From NCBI GenBank assembly GCA_016584305.1, contig JACEEZ010003598.1, positions 287,501 through 351,500 on the forward strand: a stretch of 64,000 bases of DNA, written 5' to 3'. Position 1 is the stretch's first letter; every line of letters starts with the position of its first letter. A program made the translations under genes and the position numbers. The stretch is from Chionoecetes opilio (lineage: Eukaryota > Arthropoda > Malacostraca > Decapoda > Majidae). Shown in pieces: positions 1 through 11,414 of this stretch. Below the pieces are notes generated by a model. That model saw nothing but the letters and a program-made list of their open reading frames with translations. It did no database searches and was not told the DNA's origin.

Positions 1-1567
1 AACAGCAAGGATGAGGTCAATAGTGAAGAAATAAGAAGGAACACAGCAAGGATAAGGTCAATAGTGAAGAAATACGAAAGAAAACAGCAAGGATGAGGTC
101 AATAGTGAAGAAATAAGGAAGAAAACAGCAAGGATGAGGTCAATAGTGAAGAAATAAGAAAGAAAACACCAAGGATGAGGTCAACAGTGAAGAAATAAGG
201 AAAACAGCAAGGATGAGGTCAATAGTGAAGAAATAAGACAGAAAACAGCAAGGATGAGGTCAATAGTGAAGAAATAAGACAGAAAACAGCAAGGATGAGG
301 TCAATAGTGAAGAAATAAGAAAGAAAACAGCAAGGATGAGGTCAATAGTGAAGAAATAAGACAGAAAACACCAAGGATGAGGTCAATAGTGAAGAAATAA
401 GAAGGAAACAAAAGCAAGGATGAGGTATAGTGAAGAAATAAGACAGAAAAACAGCAAGGATGAGGTAAATAGTGAAGAAATAAGAAAAAAAAAACACCAA
501 GGATGAGGTCAATAGTGAAGAAATAAGAAAGAAAACAGCAAGGATGAGGTCAATAGTGAAGAAATAAGAAAGAAAAACAGCAAGGATGAGGTCAATAGTG
601 AAGAAATAAACAGAAAACAGCAAGGATGAGGTCAATAGTGAAGAAAAAAGACAGAAAACAGCAAGGATGAGGCCCAATAGTGAAGAAATAAGACAGAAAA
701 ACAGCAAGGATGAGGTCAATAGTGAAGAAATAAGAAAAGAAAACCAAGGATGAGGTCAATAGTGAAGAAATAAGAAAGAAAACAGAAAAGGATGGGGTCA
801 ATAGTGAAGAAATAAGAAAGAAAACAGCAAGGATGAGGTCAATAGTGAAGAAATAAGACAGAAAACAGCAAGGATGAGGTCAATAGTGAAGAAATAAGAA
901 AGAAAACAGCAAGGATGAGGTCAATAGTGAAGAAATAAGAAGGTACACAGCAAGGATGAGGTCAATAGTGAAGAAATAAGAAGGAACACAGCAGGGATGA
1001 GGTCAATAGTGAAGAAATAAGACAGAAAACACCAAGGATGAGGTCAATAGTGAAGAAATAAGACAGAAAACAGCAAGGATGAGGTCAATAGTGAAGAAAT
1101 AAGACAGAAAACAGCAAGGATGAGGTCAATAGTGAAGAAATAAGACAGAAAACAGCAAGGATGAGGTCAATAGTGAAGAAATAAGAAAGAAAACACCAAG
1201 GATGAGGTCAATAGTGAAGAAATAAGAAAGAAAACACCAAGGATGAGGTCAATAGTGAAGAAATAAGAAAGAAAACACCAAGGATGAGGTCAATAGTGAA
1301 GAAATAAGAAGGAACACAGCAAGGATGAGGTCAATAGTGAAGAAATAAGACAGAAAACAGCAGGGATGAGGTCAATAGTGAAGAAATAAGAAGGAAAACA
1401 CCAAGGATGAGGTCAATAGTGAAGTAATAAGAAAGAAAACACCAAGGATGAGGTCAACAGTGAAGAAATAAGAAAGAAAACAGCAAGGATGAGGTCAATA
1501 GTGAAGAAATAAGAAAGAAAACAGCAAGGATGAGGTCAATAGTGAAGAAATACGAAAGAAAACAAAG
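1..1567. repeat. Minisatellite, 41 bp unit
   Basis: About 38 head-to-tail copies of a purine-rich 41 bp unit containing CAAGGATGAGGTCAATAGTG. Copies differ by point changes and small indels. The array runs off the left edge, so its full length is unknown. Short ORFs on the minus strand are by-products of the repeat. It lies on the side where the remaining Sm-D3 exons must be, so it is probably intronic. Confidence 0.95.
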
Positions 1568-2289
1568 TAATAATTTCATGTCTTTACCTAGTTTACCTAG
1601 TTTTGTGGCCTAGGTAAGTTGTTATTCCTAAAATTAGAGCAAGAAGAGGCAGGGTGTGTGGTGTTAATGCAAGGATGAGGAAGATAATGAATAAATAAGA
1701 CTGAAATTGTGTTGTGTTAATAATAATACAAATCAAATATTCACCTCAGGCATACAAGAAATGAAAAGAAAACAACATAATATACATACATGAAGAAATG
1801 AACTCAAGTACTAAAGCAATGCAAGGATGAGGAGAATAGTGAATGAATAAGACAGAAAACAATGCCTGTATTACAAGTGGCCTGGTGAGGTTATTATGCC
1901 TGGTGTAATATTACCTATACAACAATGCTGGCTAATATAGTGTTGATCCTGGCTACCATAAAAACGAAATTCTCAATGAAAGTAGTAAGGGTTTCATACT
2001 ATATCTAATAAACCTTACGCCTTTAATGTACACTTTGAAACAACTTACAGTAAAGTCTTCATTAAATCACAAACTACACTTACTATAAACAACTTATAAC
2101 TCATTTAATTAGTGACTTCATTCATATATATTGGTCAAGTTCAACAATGGCTTTTTTTCATGTTTAAAAATGCAAAATATAAGAGTGAATAGTTTCCTGA
2201 CACTCTAATATAGGTATCTAAATATCCTGGTAATATTTTATAATGTCTATTCCACACAGCTAAACCTTGTAATGCATATAGAATCATAA
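1568..2289. other. AT-rich non-coding stretch
   Basis: No exon, RNA gene or clear repeat was seen, apart from a few degenerate echoes of the flanking 41 bp unit around 1670-1690 and 1820-1850. I looked for the second Sm-D3 exon on the minus strand here and did not find it. Confidence 0.6.
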
Positions 2290-2492
2290 GTATACTCGCC
2301 GCACGATAAGTTGGCGAAAATTGGATCCCCCTCCCTCCCGACTTCCGAATGCACGGGATTGGCTGAGGTGTTGGGTGTTGGGGCTTTAGGGCGGCACTTG
2401 GTGTATGTAGGCATTTTCACCCAACACCTCAGTCAATCCCATGCGTTCAGAAGGGGCCCCATTTTCGCCAACTTAACATGCGGGGAGTACAG
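2290..2492. mobile_element. Foldback MITE, copy 1
   Basis: About 200 bp with imperfect inverted ends. The left end carries AAGTTGGCGAAAAT and the right end is its reverse complement; internal arms around CACCTCAGTCAATCCC also pair with each other. A second copy lies at 3162-3372. It is non-coding and sits 39 bp inside the intron downstream of the Sm-D3 exon. The terminal TA suggests a TA-targeting element; the superfamily is not assigned. Confidence 0.7.
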
Positions 2493-2530
2493 TTGGTGCA
2501 GGAGTATAGGAATGGGTATCGCCGCCTCAC

Positions 2531-2656
2531 CTGCACATTCATGTTGTCTTCGGCCTCCAGCAGCTTGCCGCGGTACACCTCGCCCAGCATGGTCTCCACG
2601 GTGACGATGTGGCCCTCAGCCTCATGCAGCACCTTGATGGGCACGCCGATGGACAT
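2531..2656 (-). CDS. SNRPD3: Sm-D3 small nuclear ribonucleoprotein, first coding exon (partial gene)
   Basis: Sm-D3 is a core subunit of the seven-membered Sm ring on U1, U2, U4 and U5 snRNAs and acts in pre-mRNA splicing. The exon encodes 42 residues starting [19 protein letters not shown] and ending EAEDNMNVQ, which matches the N-terminal Sm1 motif region of the family (full length about 125 aa). The start ATG is at 2656-2654. Just upstream on this strand, a pyrimidine tract and CAG at 2667-2665 form a splice acceptor, so a 5' UTR exon is expected. The exon ends in CAG followed by donor GTGAGG at 2530-2525, phase 0. Later exons would be at lower coordinates and are not in the window. Identity is clear; only about a third of the protein is visible. 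Confidence 0.93.
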
Positions 2657-2701
2657 CACGAGTCCTGGGAAGCAGAACAAAGCATTGACGTTAGCCACAG
2701 G

Positions 2702-2903
2702 ACACCCAAATCTTTCCTTTGCTATAAAAAATCATATGTATTCGAGTCATAAAATAACGAAAAGACACTGAATCTACCAAATTAGTTAGTGGACAAGGAT
2801 ACTAAACAGGTCATAGCTATAAAATGCTACTTATATTCACTAAAAATCGTGTAATGGTAGCCAAATTACAATGGAAATTACGTTCTGGGTCTCATGGGGT
2901 TAA
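2702..2903. mobile_element. piggyBac-like TTAA MITE, copy 1 (degenerate left end)
   Basis: About 200 bp, similar along its length to copies at 3570-3775 and 54920-55122. It shares the block GGACAAGGATACTAAACAGG and a right end TTCTGGGTCTCATGGGG followed by TTAA. The left TTAA is not preserved. Non-coding. Confidence 0.7.
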
Positions 2904-3161
2904 CCTCAGGACACTCCTTATTGATGTCTCCCCACACTTTTATTGAATTTGGGAGGGTGGAGCAGAGAAAGATGGCGGTCTCCTTAAAACCAGAGCCCCT
3001 GTCCACCCAGCAGTGAATGGGTACCAACACTAAGCACTAAGGAAACAAAATAAAAAAGTAGATATGGAGACGGGACCACACTTGTACTGGTTAAGACCAA
3101 CACACTGCCCACAGACACCCATTTTACCTGCCTCTTACATACAGGGAATTGGGATCATTTA

Positions 3162-3372
3162 CTATACTCGCTGCACGTTAAGTTGGCGAAAATGGGGCCC
3201 CTTCACTCCTCCCTTCCGAATGCACGGGCTTGGCTGAGGTGTTGGGTGAGAATGCCTTACTCCAAGTGCCGCCCTAAAGCCCCAACACCCAACACCTCAG
3301 CCAATCCCGTGCGTTCGAAAGGGGGGAGTGAGGGGGCCCCATTTTCGGCAACTTAACATGCGGCGATTATAG
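3162..3372. mobile_element. Foldback MITE, copy 2
   Basis: Second copy of the 2290-2492 family, better preserved. The left CTATACTCGCTGCACGTTAA pairs with the right end, and central arms carrying CCAACACCCAACACCTCAGC form a near-complete hairpin. Non-coding. Confidence 0.75.
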
Positions 3373-3569
3373 CACCTTGTCTCTTTCTTGACACCTCATT
3401 ATTAGTACAGTTGGATTAAGGGCAATTTTAGAAGAACAGTAAATCTTTGAGAATTGTACACATGCCTTGGACAAAAATACTTGAAAAAAGAGCTTGTCCC
3501 TTTATCACTTGTGTTCCCTTATTATTATTATTGTATTACCTCATCTCCAGCTGCCCATCCCAATCTTAA

Positions 3570-3775
3570 CCCCTTCACGCCCAGATCTTTCCTTTGCCTA
3601 AAAAAATTGTCTATTGTTAGCCATAAAATTACGAAAGGTCACTTGATATGGGTACCAAATTAGTTAGTGGTCAAGGATACTAAACAGGTCATATCTATAA
3701 AATATTAATTAGTCACTAAAAATTGTCTAATGGCACCCAAATTACAATGGAAATTACGTTCTGGGTTTCAAGGGG
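3570..3775. mobile_element. piggyBac-like TTAA MITE, copy 2
   Basis: 206 bp bounded by TTAA at 3566-3569 and 3776-3779. The ends CCCCTTCACGCCCAGA and TCTGGGTTTCAAGGGG are inverted relatives. TTAA target duplication with CCC termini is typical of piggyBac-type elements. No ORF. Confidence 0.8.
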
Positions 3776-3779
3776 TTAA

Positions 3780-4284
3780 GTTCTCAACCATTTATAGAAC
3801 CCCAGCACGGACTAAGTAAACCTTCAGCCCCAGACAATACAGCATCATAGAACAGGTCCTTGAATGGCAGCATCTACATTGATTGATTGACTTTATTTAG
3901 TAAGAGTTAGGCCACAATTTAGATCATACAGGCACATTGTATTCATTTAACCGTGAAGTATGCTAGCTCTCACAAGGATAACCCACTAAAGTTTTCCTAC
4001 ATCCTACAGTTTCCTAGTTTACATCGAGGGACCACCACTCGCAGCTTGCCAAAGAAGTAGACAACCCTATTTTTCAACTAATTTTCAACAGTCTATTTTT
4101 TTAACGAGGTGAAAAATCCTGAGCCCTTGCTGTTTACTGACTGGTTGATGTCAGAAGGGAATAGTATGGTTCTTCTAAATTTCAGCTGTATTTGATCAGA
4201 GTTAACCATATTATCAGGTAAACAGAGGCATCATTTTAAGCAGGAGACGGTGATAGAATGGAATTTTTGCCTCGGTAAAAAAAA
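3780..4284. other. Unassigned non-coding stretch
   Basis: No exon, tRNA or recognisable transposon end was found between the TTAA element and the pogo-like MITE. Confidence 0.5.
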
Positions 4285-4286
4285 TA

Positions 4287-4668
4287 CAGTAAACCCTCCC
4301 GTATTCGGACCCTCGTTATTCGGACTTTGACATTATTCGGACCTCCTTTTTTTTTTTTTTTTTTTTTTTTTTAGCGGTCAAAATTTCCTAGCTATATATA
4401 CAGTACACAGATTTTTTTTTTTTTTTTTAGGGGTCAACATTTCCTAGCTATATATACACCGATTTTTTTTTATGGGTCAAAATTTCCTAGCTATATATAC
4501 TACACCTAATTTTTTTTTTTCTTTTTTAGGGGTCAAAATTTCCTAGCTAATATATACACCTAGAATTTTATTTTATTTTTTTATTTACATATCCCCCCAT
4601 TATTCGGATCCTTGCATTACTCGGACCACTCCTTGGCCCAATTACTCCGAATAGGAGAGGTTTTACAG
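4287..4668. mobile_element. pogo/Tigger-like MITE with TA duplication
   Basis: The left end is CAGTAAACCCTCCCGTATTC preceded by TA; the right end is GAATAGGAGAGGTTTTACAG followed by TA, an imperfect inverted repeat. Inside are three to four repeats of AATTTCCTAGCTATATATAC separated by long T runs. The phrase ATTCGGA recurs near both ends. Non-autonomous, no ORF. Confidence 0.75.
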
Positions 4669-4672
4669 TAGA

Positions 4673-5519
4673 CTATAGGGCCAAACCACCACAACAAACC
4701 CATCTCCGTACCACTTACCAGCCTCAGATCTCCCAACGCTCGATCGAATGTAGGACCTTTTGGCCATGGACGTTTTGGGTTACGGGCAAAAACTAACTGT
4801 CTCACTAATCCTAGGTCTTTAAAAAACCTAACCTAACGTAACTTAATGGCCAATACATCCACTTACCCACTCCATCCACCCATTCTTCCACTGCAGATCT
4901 ATCCACCACTTGCCTCTCATCCACGCGACCAAGGCTTCCCAACGTATGTCACTTTTTTAACGACAATCATCACAACTTTCATTTACAAAACCTCATTTCT
5001 ACGACTTAGATATTTTCAAGAGGAGTAACAAGACACCTCCCGAACTAAATTGGCCCACACCCCTTTTTATAATATCTTACTGTCTTCTTTATAGGGACTG
5101 GCAACTAAGCAGGGTTTGTGTTACCTATTTTTTTTTTCCTTGGCCAGTTCTTTGTGATGCCAAAAAAACAATTCCTGACCCTCTCTATCCTCCACACAAC
5201 ACTAAATCAAGTGACGGAATAAAAAAACTCAGCATTTACAGTGTTTTTATAGTGAATATTTGTACTTGTATTGTCCGAGCATGCACAAGTCACGCGTGCA
5301 ATGTCCTTACAACCTAGCGAATATAAAATGAGCCATCCATACATACACACACACATACATGAAGATAATGTAATCATATCTATTTACAGAAGTGCATGAG
5401 ATGTTTGTCACTGGTGCAGCCTAGAAATTAAGCTTGGTTCACATTTCCCCAGCTTGGAGACAAAGTACATTTAAATTACACATAAAAATGGTAATAGAGG
5501 AGGAAGAAAAGGAGAGGGA
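4673..5519. other. Unassigned non-coding stretch
   Basis: No convincing exon on either strand. It contains one AACCTAACCTAACG tract near 4828 and short CA runs near 5345, and otherwise nothing I can name. Confidence 0.5.
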
Positions 5520-6838
5520 TGGAGACTGTTCTACCTTGATCTACCTCATTATTCTACCTTGATCTACCTCATTGTTCTACCTTGATCTACCTCAGTCCTA
5601 CCCTCATCTACCTCATTATTCTACCTTCATCTACCTATGCCTATACCATATCCTACTCTCATCTACCTCACTGTTCTACCTTCATCTACCTCATTGTCCT
5701 ACCCTCATCTACCTCACTATCATACCTTCATCTACCTCACTGTTCTACCCTCATCTAATTAGTCTTGTATCATCTACTAATCATCTTGTAGGCGGAGGCG
5801 GTAGCGGAGTGATTAGCGTCTCCGACTGGCGTTCTCGGTGACTCGAGTTCGATCCCCGAAGAAAACCAAAACCTTTCTGCACCGTCGAGTGGCCTAAGAA
5901 CACCCACATGCCCTACCCATCAACTCTACCTTCGATTGCGAGTGCATCGGAGGACACAGGGGGGCGGCATGAGCCTCTAATCACAGGCATCACTATAAAA
6001 ATCCTGCCTGCGCCACAACGGGCGAGGACCAACCATCAGAGCCCTCAAGTGAACCTCCAGAGCCTACCATCCCACCCCTGGGTCACCACTGCCTACAGGC
6101 GCTATAGGCACAAATGTAAAAAAAAAAAATAATAATAATAATCTACCTCACTGTTCTACCCTCATCTACCTCACTGTCCTACCTTCATCAACCTCACTGT
6201 CCTACCTTCATCAACCTCATAGTTCTACCTTCATCTACCTCACAGTTCTACCTTCATCTACCTCAGTTCTACCTTCATCTACCTCACAGTTCTACCTTTA
6301 TCTACCTCAGTTCTACCTTCATCAACCTCATAGTTCTACCTTCATCTACCTCACAGTTCTACCTTCATCTACCTCACAGTTCTACCTTCATCAACCTCAT
6401 AGTTCTACCTTCATCAACCTCATAGTTCTACCTTCATCTACCTCACAGTTCTACCTTCATCTACCTCACAGTTCTACCTTCATCAACCTCATAGTTCTAC
6501 CTTCATCTACCTCACAGTTCTACCTTCATCCACCTCACAGTTCTACCTTCATCTACCTCACAGTTCTACCCTCATCTACCTCACAGTTCTACCTTCATCT
6601 ACCTCACAGTTCTACCTTCATCTACCTCACAGTTCTACCCTCATCTACCTCACAGTTCTACCTTCATCTACCTCACAGTTCTACCTTCATCTACCTCAGT
6701 TCTACCTTCATCTACCTCAGTATTCTACCCTCATCTACCTCAGTCCTACCTTCATCAACCTCAATGTTCTACCCTCATCTGCCTCCCTGTTCTACCTTCA
6801 TCTACTTCACTATTCTACCTTCATCTACCTCACTGGCT
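5520..6838. repeat. Minisatellite, 23 bp unit, interrupted by a SINE
   Basis: Pyrimidine-rich array of the unit TTCTACCTTCATCTACCTCA with small variants, about 40 copies in total. It is split at about 5785-6140 by a tRNA-type SINE; the left part is more degenerate than the right. No coding potential. Confidence 0.92.
5785..6140 (+). mobile_element. tRNA-derived SINE (family 1), full length
   Basis: The head resembles a tRNA gene: an A-box-like stretch near 5798 and a B box GAGTTCGATCCCC near 5843. A unique body follows, then an A-run and (TAA/AAT)n tail. The same body, without the tRNA head, is found reversed at 30441-30709. Pol III transcription is expected from the boxes. It inserted into the 23 bp minisatellite. 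Confidence 0.82.
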
Positions 6839-6892
6839 AAACCACCTATACAAAACTTACGAGTATTGATTGGTGTCTATTCTCTTATAGCC

Positions 6893-7346
6893 TGAAGAAG
6901 GGGAAGAGGTAAAGAGAAGAAGTGAAGAAGAGAAGAGGAAGAAGAAGTGAAGAAGAGAAGAGGAAGAAGTGAAGAAGAGAAGAGGAAGAAGTGAAGAAGA
7001 GAAGAGGAAGAAGAAGAAGTGAAGAAGAGAAGAGGATGAAGAAGAGAAGAGGATGAAGAAGTGAAGAAGAGAAGAGGAAGAAGAAGTGAAGAAGAGAAGA
7101 GGAAGAAGAAGTGAAGAAGAGAAGAGGAAGAAGTGCAGAAGAGAAGAGGAAGAAGTGAAGAAGAGAAGAGGAAGAAGTGAAGAAGAGAAGAGGAAGAAGT
7201 GAAGAAGAGAAGAGGAAGAAGAAGAGAAGAGGAAGAAGAAGTGAAGAAGAGAAGAGGAAGAAGAAGAGAAGAGGAAGAAGAAGTGAAGAAGAGAAGAGGA
7301 AGAAGTGAAGAAGAGAAGAGGAAGAAGAAGAGAAGAGGATGAAGAG
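6893..7346. repeat. Polypurine minisatellite (GAAGAGGAA type)
   Basis: About 450 bp of nearly pure purine built from GAAGAAGAGAAGAGGAAGAAGT-like units of roughly 18-24 bp. Such mirror-like polypurine can form triplex DNA. It begins about 170 bp beyond the MEAF6 stop codon on that gene's 3' side. Serine/leucine ORFs on the minus strand are repeat artefacts. Confidence 0.93.
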
Positions 7347-7513
7347 GTGAAAGAAAGATTGAGGGGAAGGAAAGGAGATCCAAGAGAGAAGAATGTACCC
7401 AGCTCAGTACTCTTCTCTATCTTAGGGGAAAAGTCTAGAAAAATCAGAAGTACTGGTAGTGAAAGAAAGAATACTAATGGGAGAGTACTTAATACTAACA
7501 CAAGTAAGCTTAT

Positions 7514-8023
7514 TTAACGATGCCTGTTCTTCTTGCTGCTTTTCTTGATTTTATGGGAGCTTTTGGACAGTTTATGCAGCATGGGGTTGTTGTCCCGGGA
7601 GGAGTCACCATTCACCCCGGCACTAACAGAGTCCTTGGAGTTATCCTCGCTGCCGGATATCACGTCGTTAGTGTCCGTGTTGTCGCCTAGCCGCTCGCCC
7701 ATCTGTTCCACTATGCCACTCACGGCCGCCATGGAGGTAATGGACGACTTACTAAACAGCCGCTCCGCCTCCTTGAATTTACGGTTGCGTTTGTCGTTCT
7801 TTGCGTTCGTGTTCTTGTTGGTGACGAGGTAGCGGTCCCAGCCTCGTATGATGTTGCCGTATAGCTGCGTGTCCTCCAGGTACGAGCCCTCGAACGCGTA
7901 GATCTGCCGCTCTAGTGACGCCAGGTTGTCCGCTATTTCCGCCCGCCGCTTGACGAGCTCCGCCAGTTCGGTCCGGGTGTCGTTACCGGCGCCGGACCCC
8001 GAGGAGCTCTTGGACATCTTCAT
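7514..8023 (-). CDS. MEAF6: MEAF6/Eaf6, histone acetyltransferase complex subunit
   Basis: A 169 aa protein read without interruption in one exon. Eaf6 is a small scaffold subunit shared by NuA4/TIP60 and MOZ/MORF/HBO1 acetyltransferases in the nucleus. Residues 17-42 form the predicted coiled coil ([20 protein letters not shown]), followed by the family signature [12 protein letters not shown] (41-52) and [11 protein letters not shown] (56-66), then the basic [20 protein letters not shown] block. The C-terminus is Ser/Lys-rich and ends KKNRHR, as in animal homologues before their alternative tail. ATG at 8023 has a good context (CACACCACC); a second ATG two codons in is also possible. Length fits the family (about 170-200 aa). 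The coding part is GC-rich against its AT-rich surroundings. No intron is needed; a retrocopy is possible, but no poly(A) tail or frameshift was seen. Confidence 0.92.
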   Translation of the reverse strand: MKMSKSSSGSGAGNDTRTELAELVKRRAEIADNLASLERQIYAFEGSYLEDTQLYGNIIRGWDRYLVTNKNTNAKNDKRNRKFKEAERLFSKSSITSMAAVSGIVEQMGERLGDNTDTNDVISGSEDNSKDSVSAGVNGDSSRDNNPMLHKLSKSSHKIKKSSKKNRHR

Positions 8024-9070
8024 GGTGGTGTGTGTGTGTGTGTGTTGATGTCCAAGGTGGTGTGTTCAGTCCCTGCCTTGCCTCGTCATGTGCTTCGAGG
8101 TAGCCGTCTTCCTTGCTGTCAGTGGTGTTATGCCTGTTGCTGCCTCTGTGTCATGTGTTCAGAGCAGGACCTCAATGTTGGGGGATTGACACAGCTCTGA
8201 CCGGCAGCCCTCCAGAGCCCCGTGGGATGAGACAAGGTGCAAAGTTGGGGTAGAAGGAGGGAGGAGAAAGTGGAGGAGTGAGAGGTACACCCCAACTTTC
8301 TCCCTCAACCACCTAGAAAGAGAAAGAGAAATTAATATGTACAGGTTTTAAAGAGGTGCTCATGATATAAATGCATACAAGCTCATTAGAACCCACCAGG
8401 CACAGCTCTCTTTAAAACACCAACATATTAATTCCTCCACTCTTTCTGCCTTTGTGATCACCTTCATGCTTCGTGACTGGTGACATGCATACACACAATG
8501 AATCCTTAATAATCCATCACATATGTTGGTTACACCGCAGTCGCAGGAAGTGCTAATTTTATTCTGTGGTGGGCATGTGGCATGGAGGTGCACAAGAGAT
8601 GTCCTGGGAGTACAAGGGGTTTAAGTACATGTACTTGAAAAGCACTTGATTTTTCAAGTACATATAAAGCAAGTACAAGTACTGTGGTTTTTAAAATGTT
8701 AAGTGCAAGTACAAGTGCTCAAAATTTTGTACTTAAGTCCAAGTACCAAGTCCAAGGATTTGGACCCAAGCCTGAATTTAGCAGCGCTTGATTTTCTTTG
8801 GGCACTTTCTAAGCTATCTCCGGCATTAAGAGGACGTGGAAATTAGCTGGAGGGAGGGATGAGACGTTAGGAGTCGCGGCGATAATTATGGAAGAGAACT
8901 CTCCTCTCTCTGCCGGCCTTAATACTCATGTTTTTAGTATAATTTCTGCTCCAGCACGCAGTGGAGACATAAGTAATCTCTAGAAACCAAAAACAAAACC
9001 TATAACATAATCATATTGATCCTCACAACTCTAGTAAAAAATTGCCAATTTTTGTTGTCCTTTAGCAGCG
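8024..9070. other. Upstream region of MEAF6; GT repeat and AAGTACAAGTAC-type tract
   Basis: It starts with a (GT)n run at 8027-8044 directly before the ATG, then likely promoter/5' UTR sequence without a clear TATA box. 8620-8765 holds a dispersed-repeat-like tract dominated by AAGTAC and ACTTGA motifs. No exon recognised. Confidence 0.45.
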
Positions 9071-9071
9071 A

Positions 9072-9250
9072 GCAGCGGAGCCCCGACAGCCGGGCCACCA
9101 GCCAGTGGTGGCTGCCGGGCATCACCACGGCCGGGCCACCAGCCAGTGGTGGCCGCCGGGCATCACCACGGCCGGGCCACCAGCCAGTGGTGGCCGCCGG
9201 GCATCACGACGGCCGGGCCACCAGACAGTGGTGGCCGCCGGGCATCACGA
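9072..9250. repeat. GC-rich 41 bp tandem repeat, about 4 copies
   Basis: Four copies of a 41 bp unit containing GGGCCACCAGCCAGTGGTGG. Each unit includes CCACCAGCCAGTGGTGG, which can form a hairpin. Strikingly GC-rich compared with its flanks. Confidence 0.85.
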
Positions 9251-9259
9251 CATTATGTA

Positions 9260-10352
9260 ATCCCAGATTGGCCAACCTAACCTAAATAACTGGTATAATT
9301 TCGGTATTGGGCATTACCGTTTTCTTACACGACACTATTGTTTTCAGACAGGTTTTGAAGGGCTTTTAATAAATTTGACACTCGTTTTTGGCAGAAATAA
9401 TTATATTTTCCTCCCACGTCAACTCACCCTCCTGTTTAAAAAAACTAGCTATTTCAGCCAGAAACAGTTAGGTTAAGTTAAATCAGGTCATCTTAGACGT
9501 GGGATTTGATTTAGTAAAAGATGATATCAAGAAATAAAAACTGATCAAAATACTACGGCAGTGTGAAGCGGAGCGGGGTGTTTGCGGGCAGGTTGCCTAC
9601 ATCTGAAAACAAACATTGATTTCCGCCAAAAAACAAGTGCAAGATTTATTCAGGAAAATAGCTTTGGGTTAATATTTTGCAGGATTTGACATGGTCCACA
9701 GGCCTTACAGCTTACGTTTTTCTTTTATTTTCGGCTCAGTATGATGTGCAGTAGTTATTCACTTGCAGAAACCAAAAATATAACTGATTTATATATAATA
9801 ATACCTAGGTTAGGTCACGTTTAGGTTTGGTTAGGTTAGATTTAGGTTAAGAATAAGTTTGGATTAGGTTTTGTATATATTTAGGTTATATAAGCAGATC
9901 TAATGGTGCGCGATTATAGTGCATATCCAGCTACTGCAGCTGGTTGGCGCCGCCAACTCCTGCGGAACATTTACCTAGTTTCGTCCCGAAATCAGTGGTG
10001 CCTAATAACAAAAGTTTATCACAAAACCTAACCTAATCTAATAAAGGTATATGTGCAGTTTAAACCGATACACAATCGTTGGTTTTAAGTATCCTGAACG
10101 ATTCGTTCTCATCATAAGGAGTATTTTCAACGGTATTACTCCAGATGAACACCGAATTCACTTTGGTGGACAAAACTATTTTTTTCTGGTGAATCTTAAC
10201 GTGCTTTTTATTAATCTGCTAACCGTTTCTGTCGCAAATTAACTTTTTTTTATTTTTATATAAAAGTAAAGGTTAGGTTTAAGTTAGGTTAGGTATATAT
10301 TCAGTTAGGCTCAATTTGTTTTTCAATCACTTCATTGAACTCAATCACAAAA

Positions 10353-10389
<37 letters not shown>

Positions 10390-10526
10390 CGACCGAAACA
10401 GCTTAGCCAGCCCACACCCTCCCAGTCCGCTCACCAGTACATTTACCAGCACAACAAGCAACATAAGCATCACGGCAACACCTGACTGCCGCAAACACCC
10501 AGGAACATAGAGACACCATAGCAAGG
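9260..10526. other. Non-coding with scattered TTAGG motifs
   Basis: No exon seen. Short runs of GGTTAGGTT lie at about 9805-9860 and 10268-10292, and a poly-A run at 10360-10386. The two 60-80 aa ORFs have no recognisable domain. Confidence 0.5.
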
Positions 10527-10528
10527 TT

Positions 10529-10706
10529 ACAGGGAGTTTCGTACACAAGTTGTTTCGTACCCAGGTTTTGTTAGTTGTTTCGTACATTAAGTTCAACTCT
10601 GAGCTGAGTGTACGAAATAACTATGGTTTCATATAGACTACGAAACAACTTTTTGGTGTACGAATCTACTGGTGTACGAAACAACTTGTGTACGAACTGA
10701 CTGCAC
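10529..10706. mobile_element. GTTTCGTAC foldback MITE, copy 1
   Basis: The left end AGGGAGTTTCGTACACAAGT and right end CTTGTGTACGAACTGACTGC are inverted partners, and the interior repeats GTTTCGTAC in both orientations. Other copies are at 10786-11003 and inside the plus-strand GST gene at 50645-50833. Confidence 0.75.
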
Positions 10707-10785
10707 CCCCCATAGCAATGCCGCCAAAATAAAAATATAATAAATGAGTTAGGCTGATTGACTCCTAACAAACAACCAGGGAGTT

Positions 10786-11003
10786 TCAGGGAGTTTCGTA
10801 CACAAGTTGTTTCGTACCCATGTTTTGTTAGTTGTTTCGGACACAGATTTTGAGTTTTTTCGTACATACCTGGTGTCGAATCGTACCTCTAGTAATCAAG
10901 TTCAACTCTGAGGTGAGTGTACGAAACGACTATGCTTTCATATAGACTACGAAACAACTTTTTGGTGTACGAAACAACTTGTGTACGAACTGACTGCACC
11001 CCG
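10786..11003. mobile_element. GTTTCGTAC foldback MITE, copy 2
   Basis: Same ends as copy 1, with a longer interior (CCTGGTGTCGAATCGTACC insert) shared with the 50.6 kb copy. Non-coding. Confidence 0.75.
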
Positions 11004-11414
11004 CAACCAAGACTGGCGCGCAAAACATTATACGCGTTCATTTTCATATAAGACGAATAATTAAACTGGAAATCAGAGCAAATAGTTCACCACAACATAT
11101 AATTCAAGCACAAAATTCTATAAACGCCCCGAGAAATATAATGAGTTCCCAAAACATGCCGAAATCGAGCTGGCCTCATCCACCGGGCATATGGAGGCCT
11201 TCAAACAACCCCCCATATTACTTAAACTACTATGTTATCCGTCATATATTTCATGTCCCTAAATTCTCCATTCACTGTTTATTCTTTGGTTTATACTCAC
11301 ACAATGGAAAGTCGGATGATTAGATGGATAAAAGGTGATTCCTGTTGGCGTCTCCTCCGGGTTTTGTTTTGATTTCTCAGGAACGTTTGTGTGATGCAGC
11401 GAACGCCACGAAAT

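Noticed and set aside
5785..5860. Possible tRNA gene in the family 1 SINE head
   Set aside because: B box is good, but the sequence continues into a SINE body with a second copy at 30.4 kb.
6857..7501. Ser/Leu-rich secreted-like ORFs
   Set aside because: Antisense reading of the polypurine array downstream of MEAF6.
10345..10867. Two overlapping ORFs of 83 and 98 aa
   Set aside because: They read through the GTTTCGTAC foldback repeat; no similarity to a protein family.
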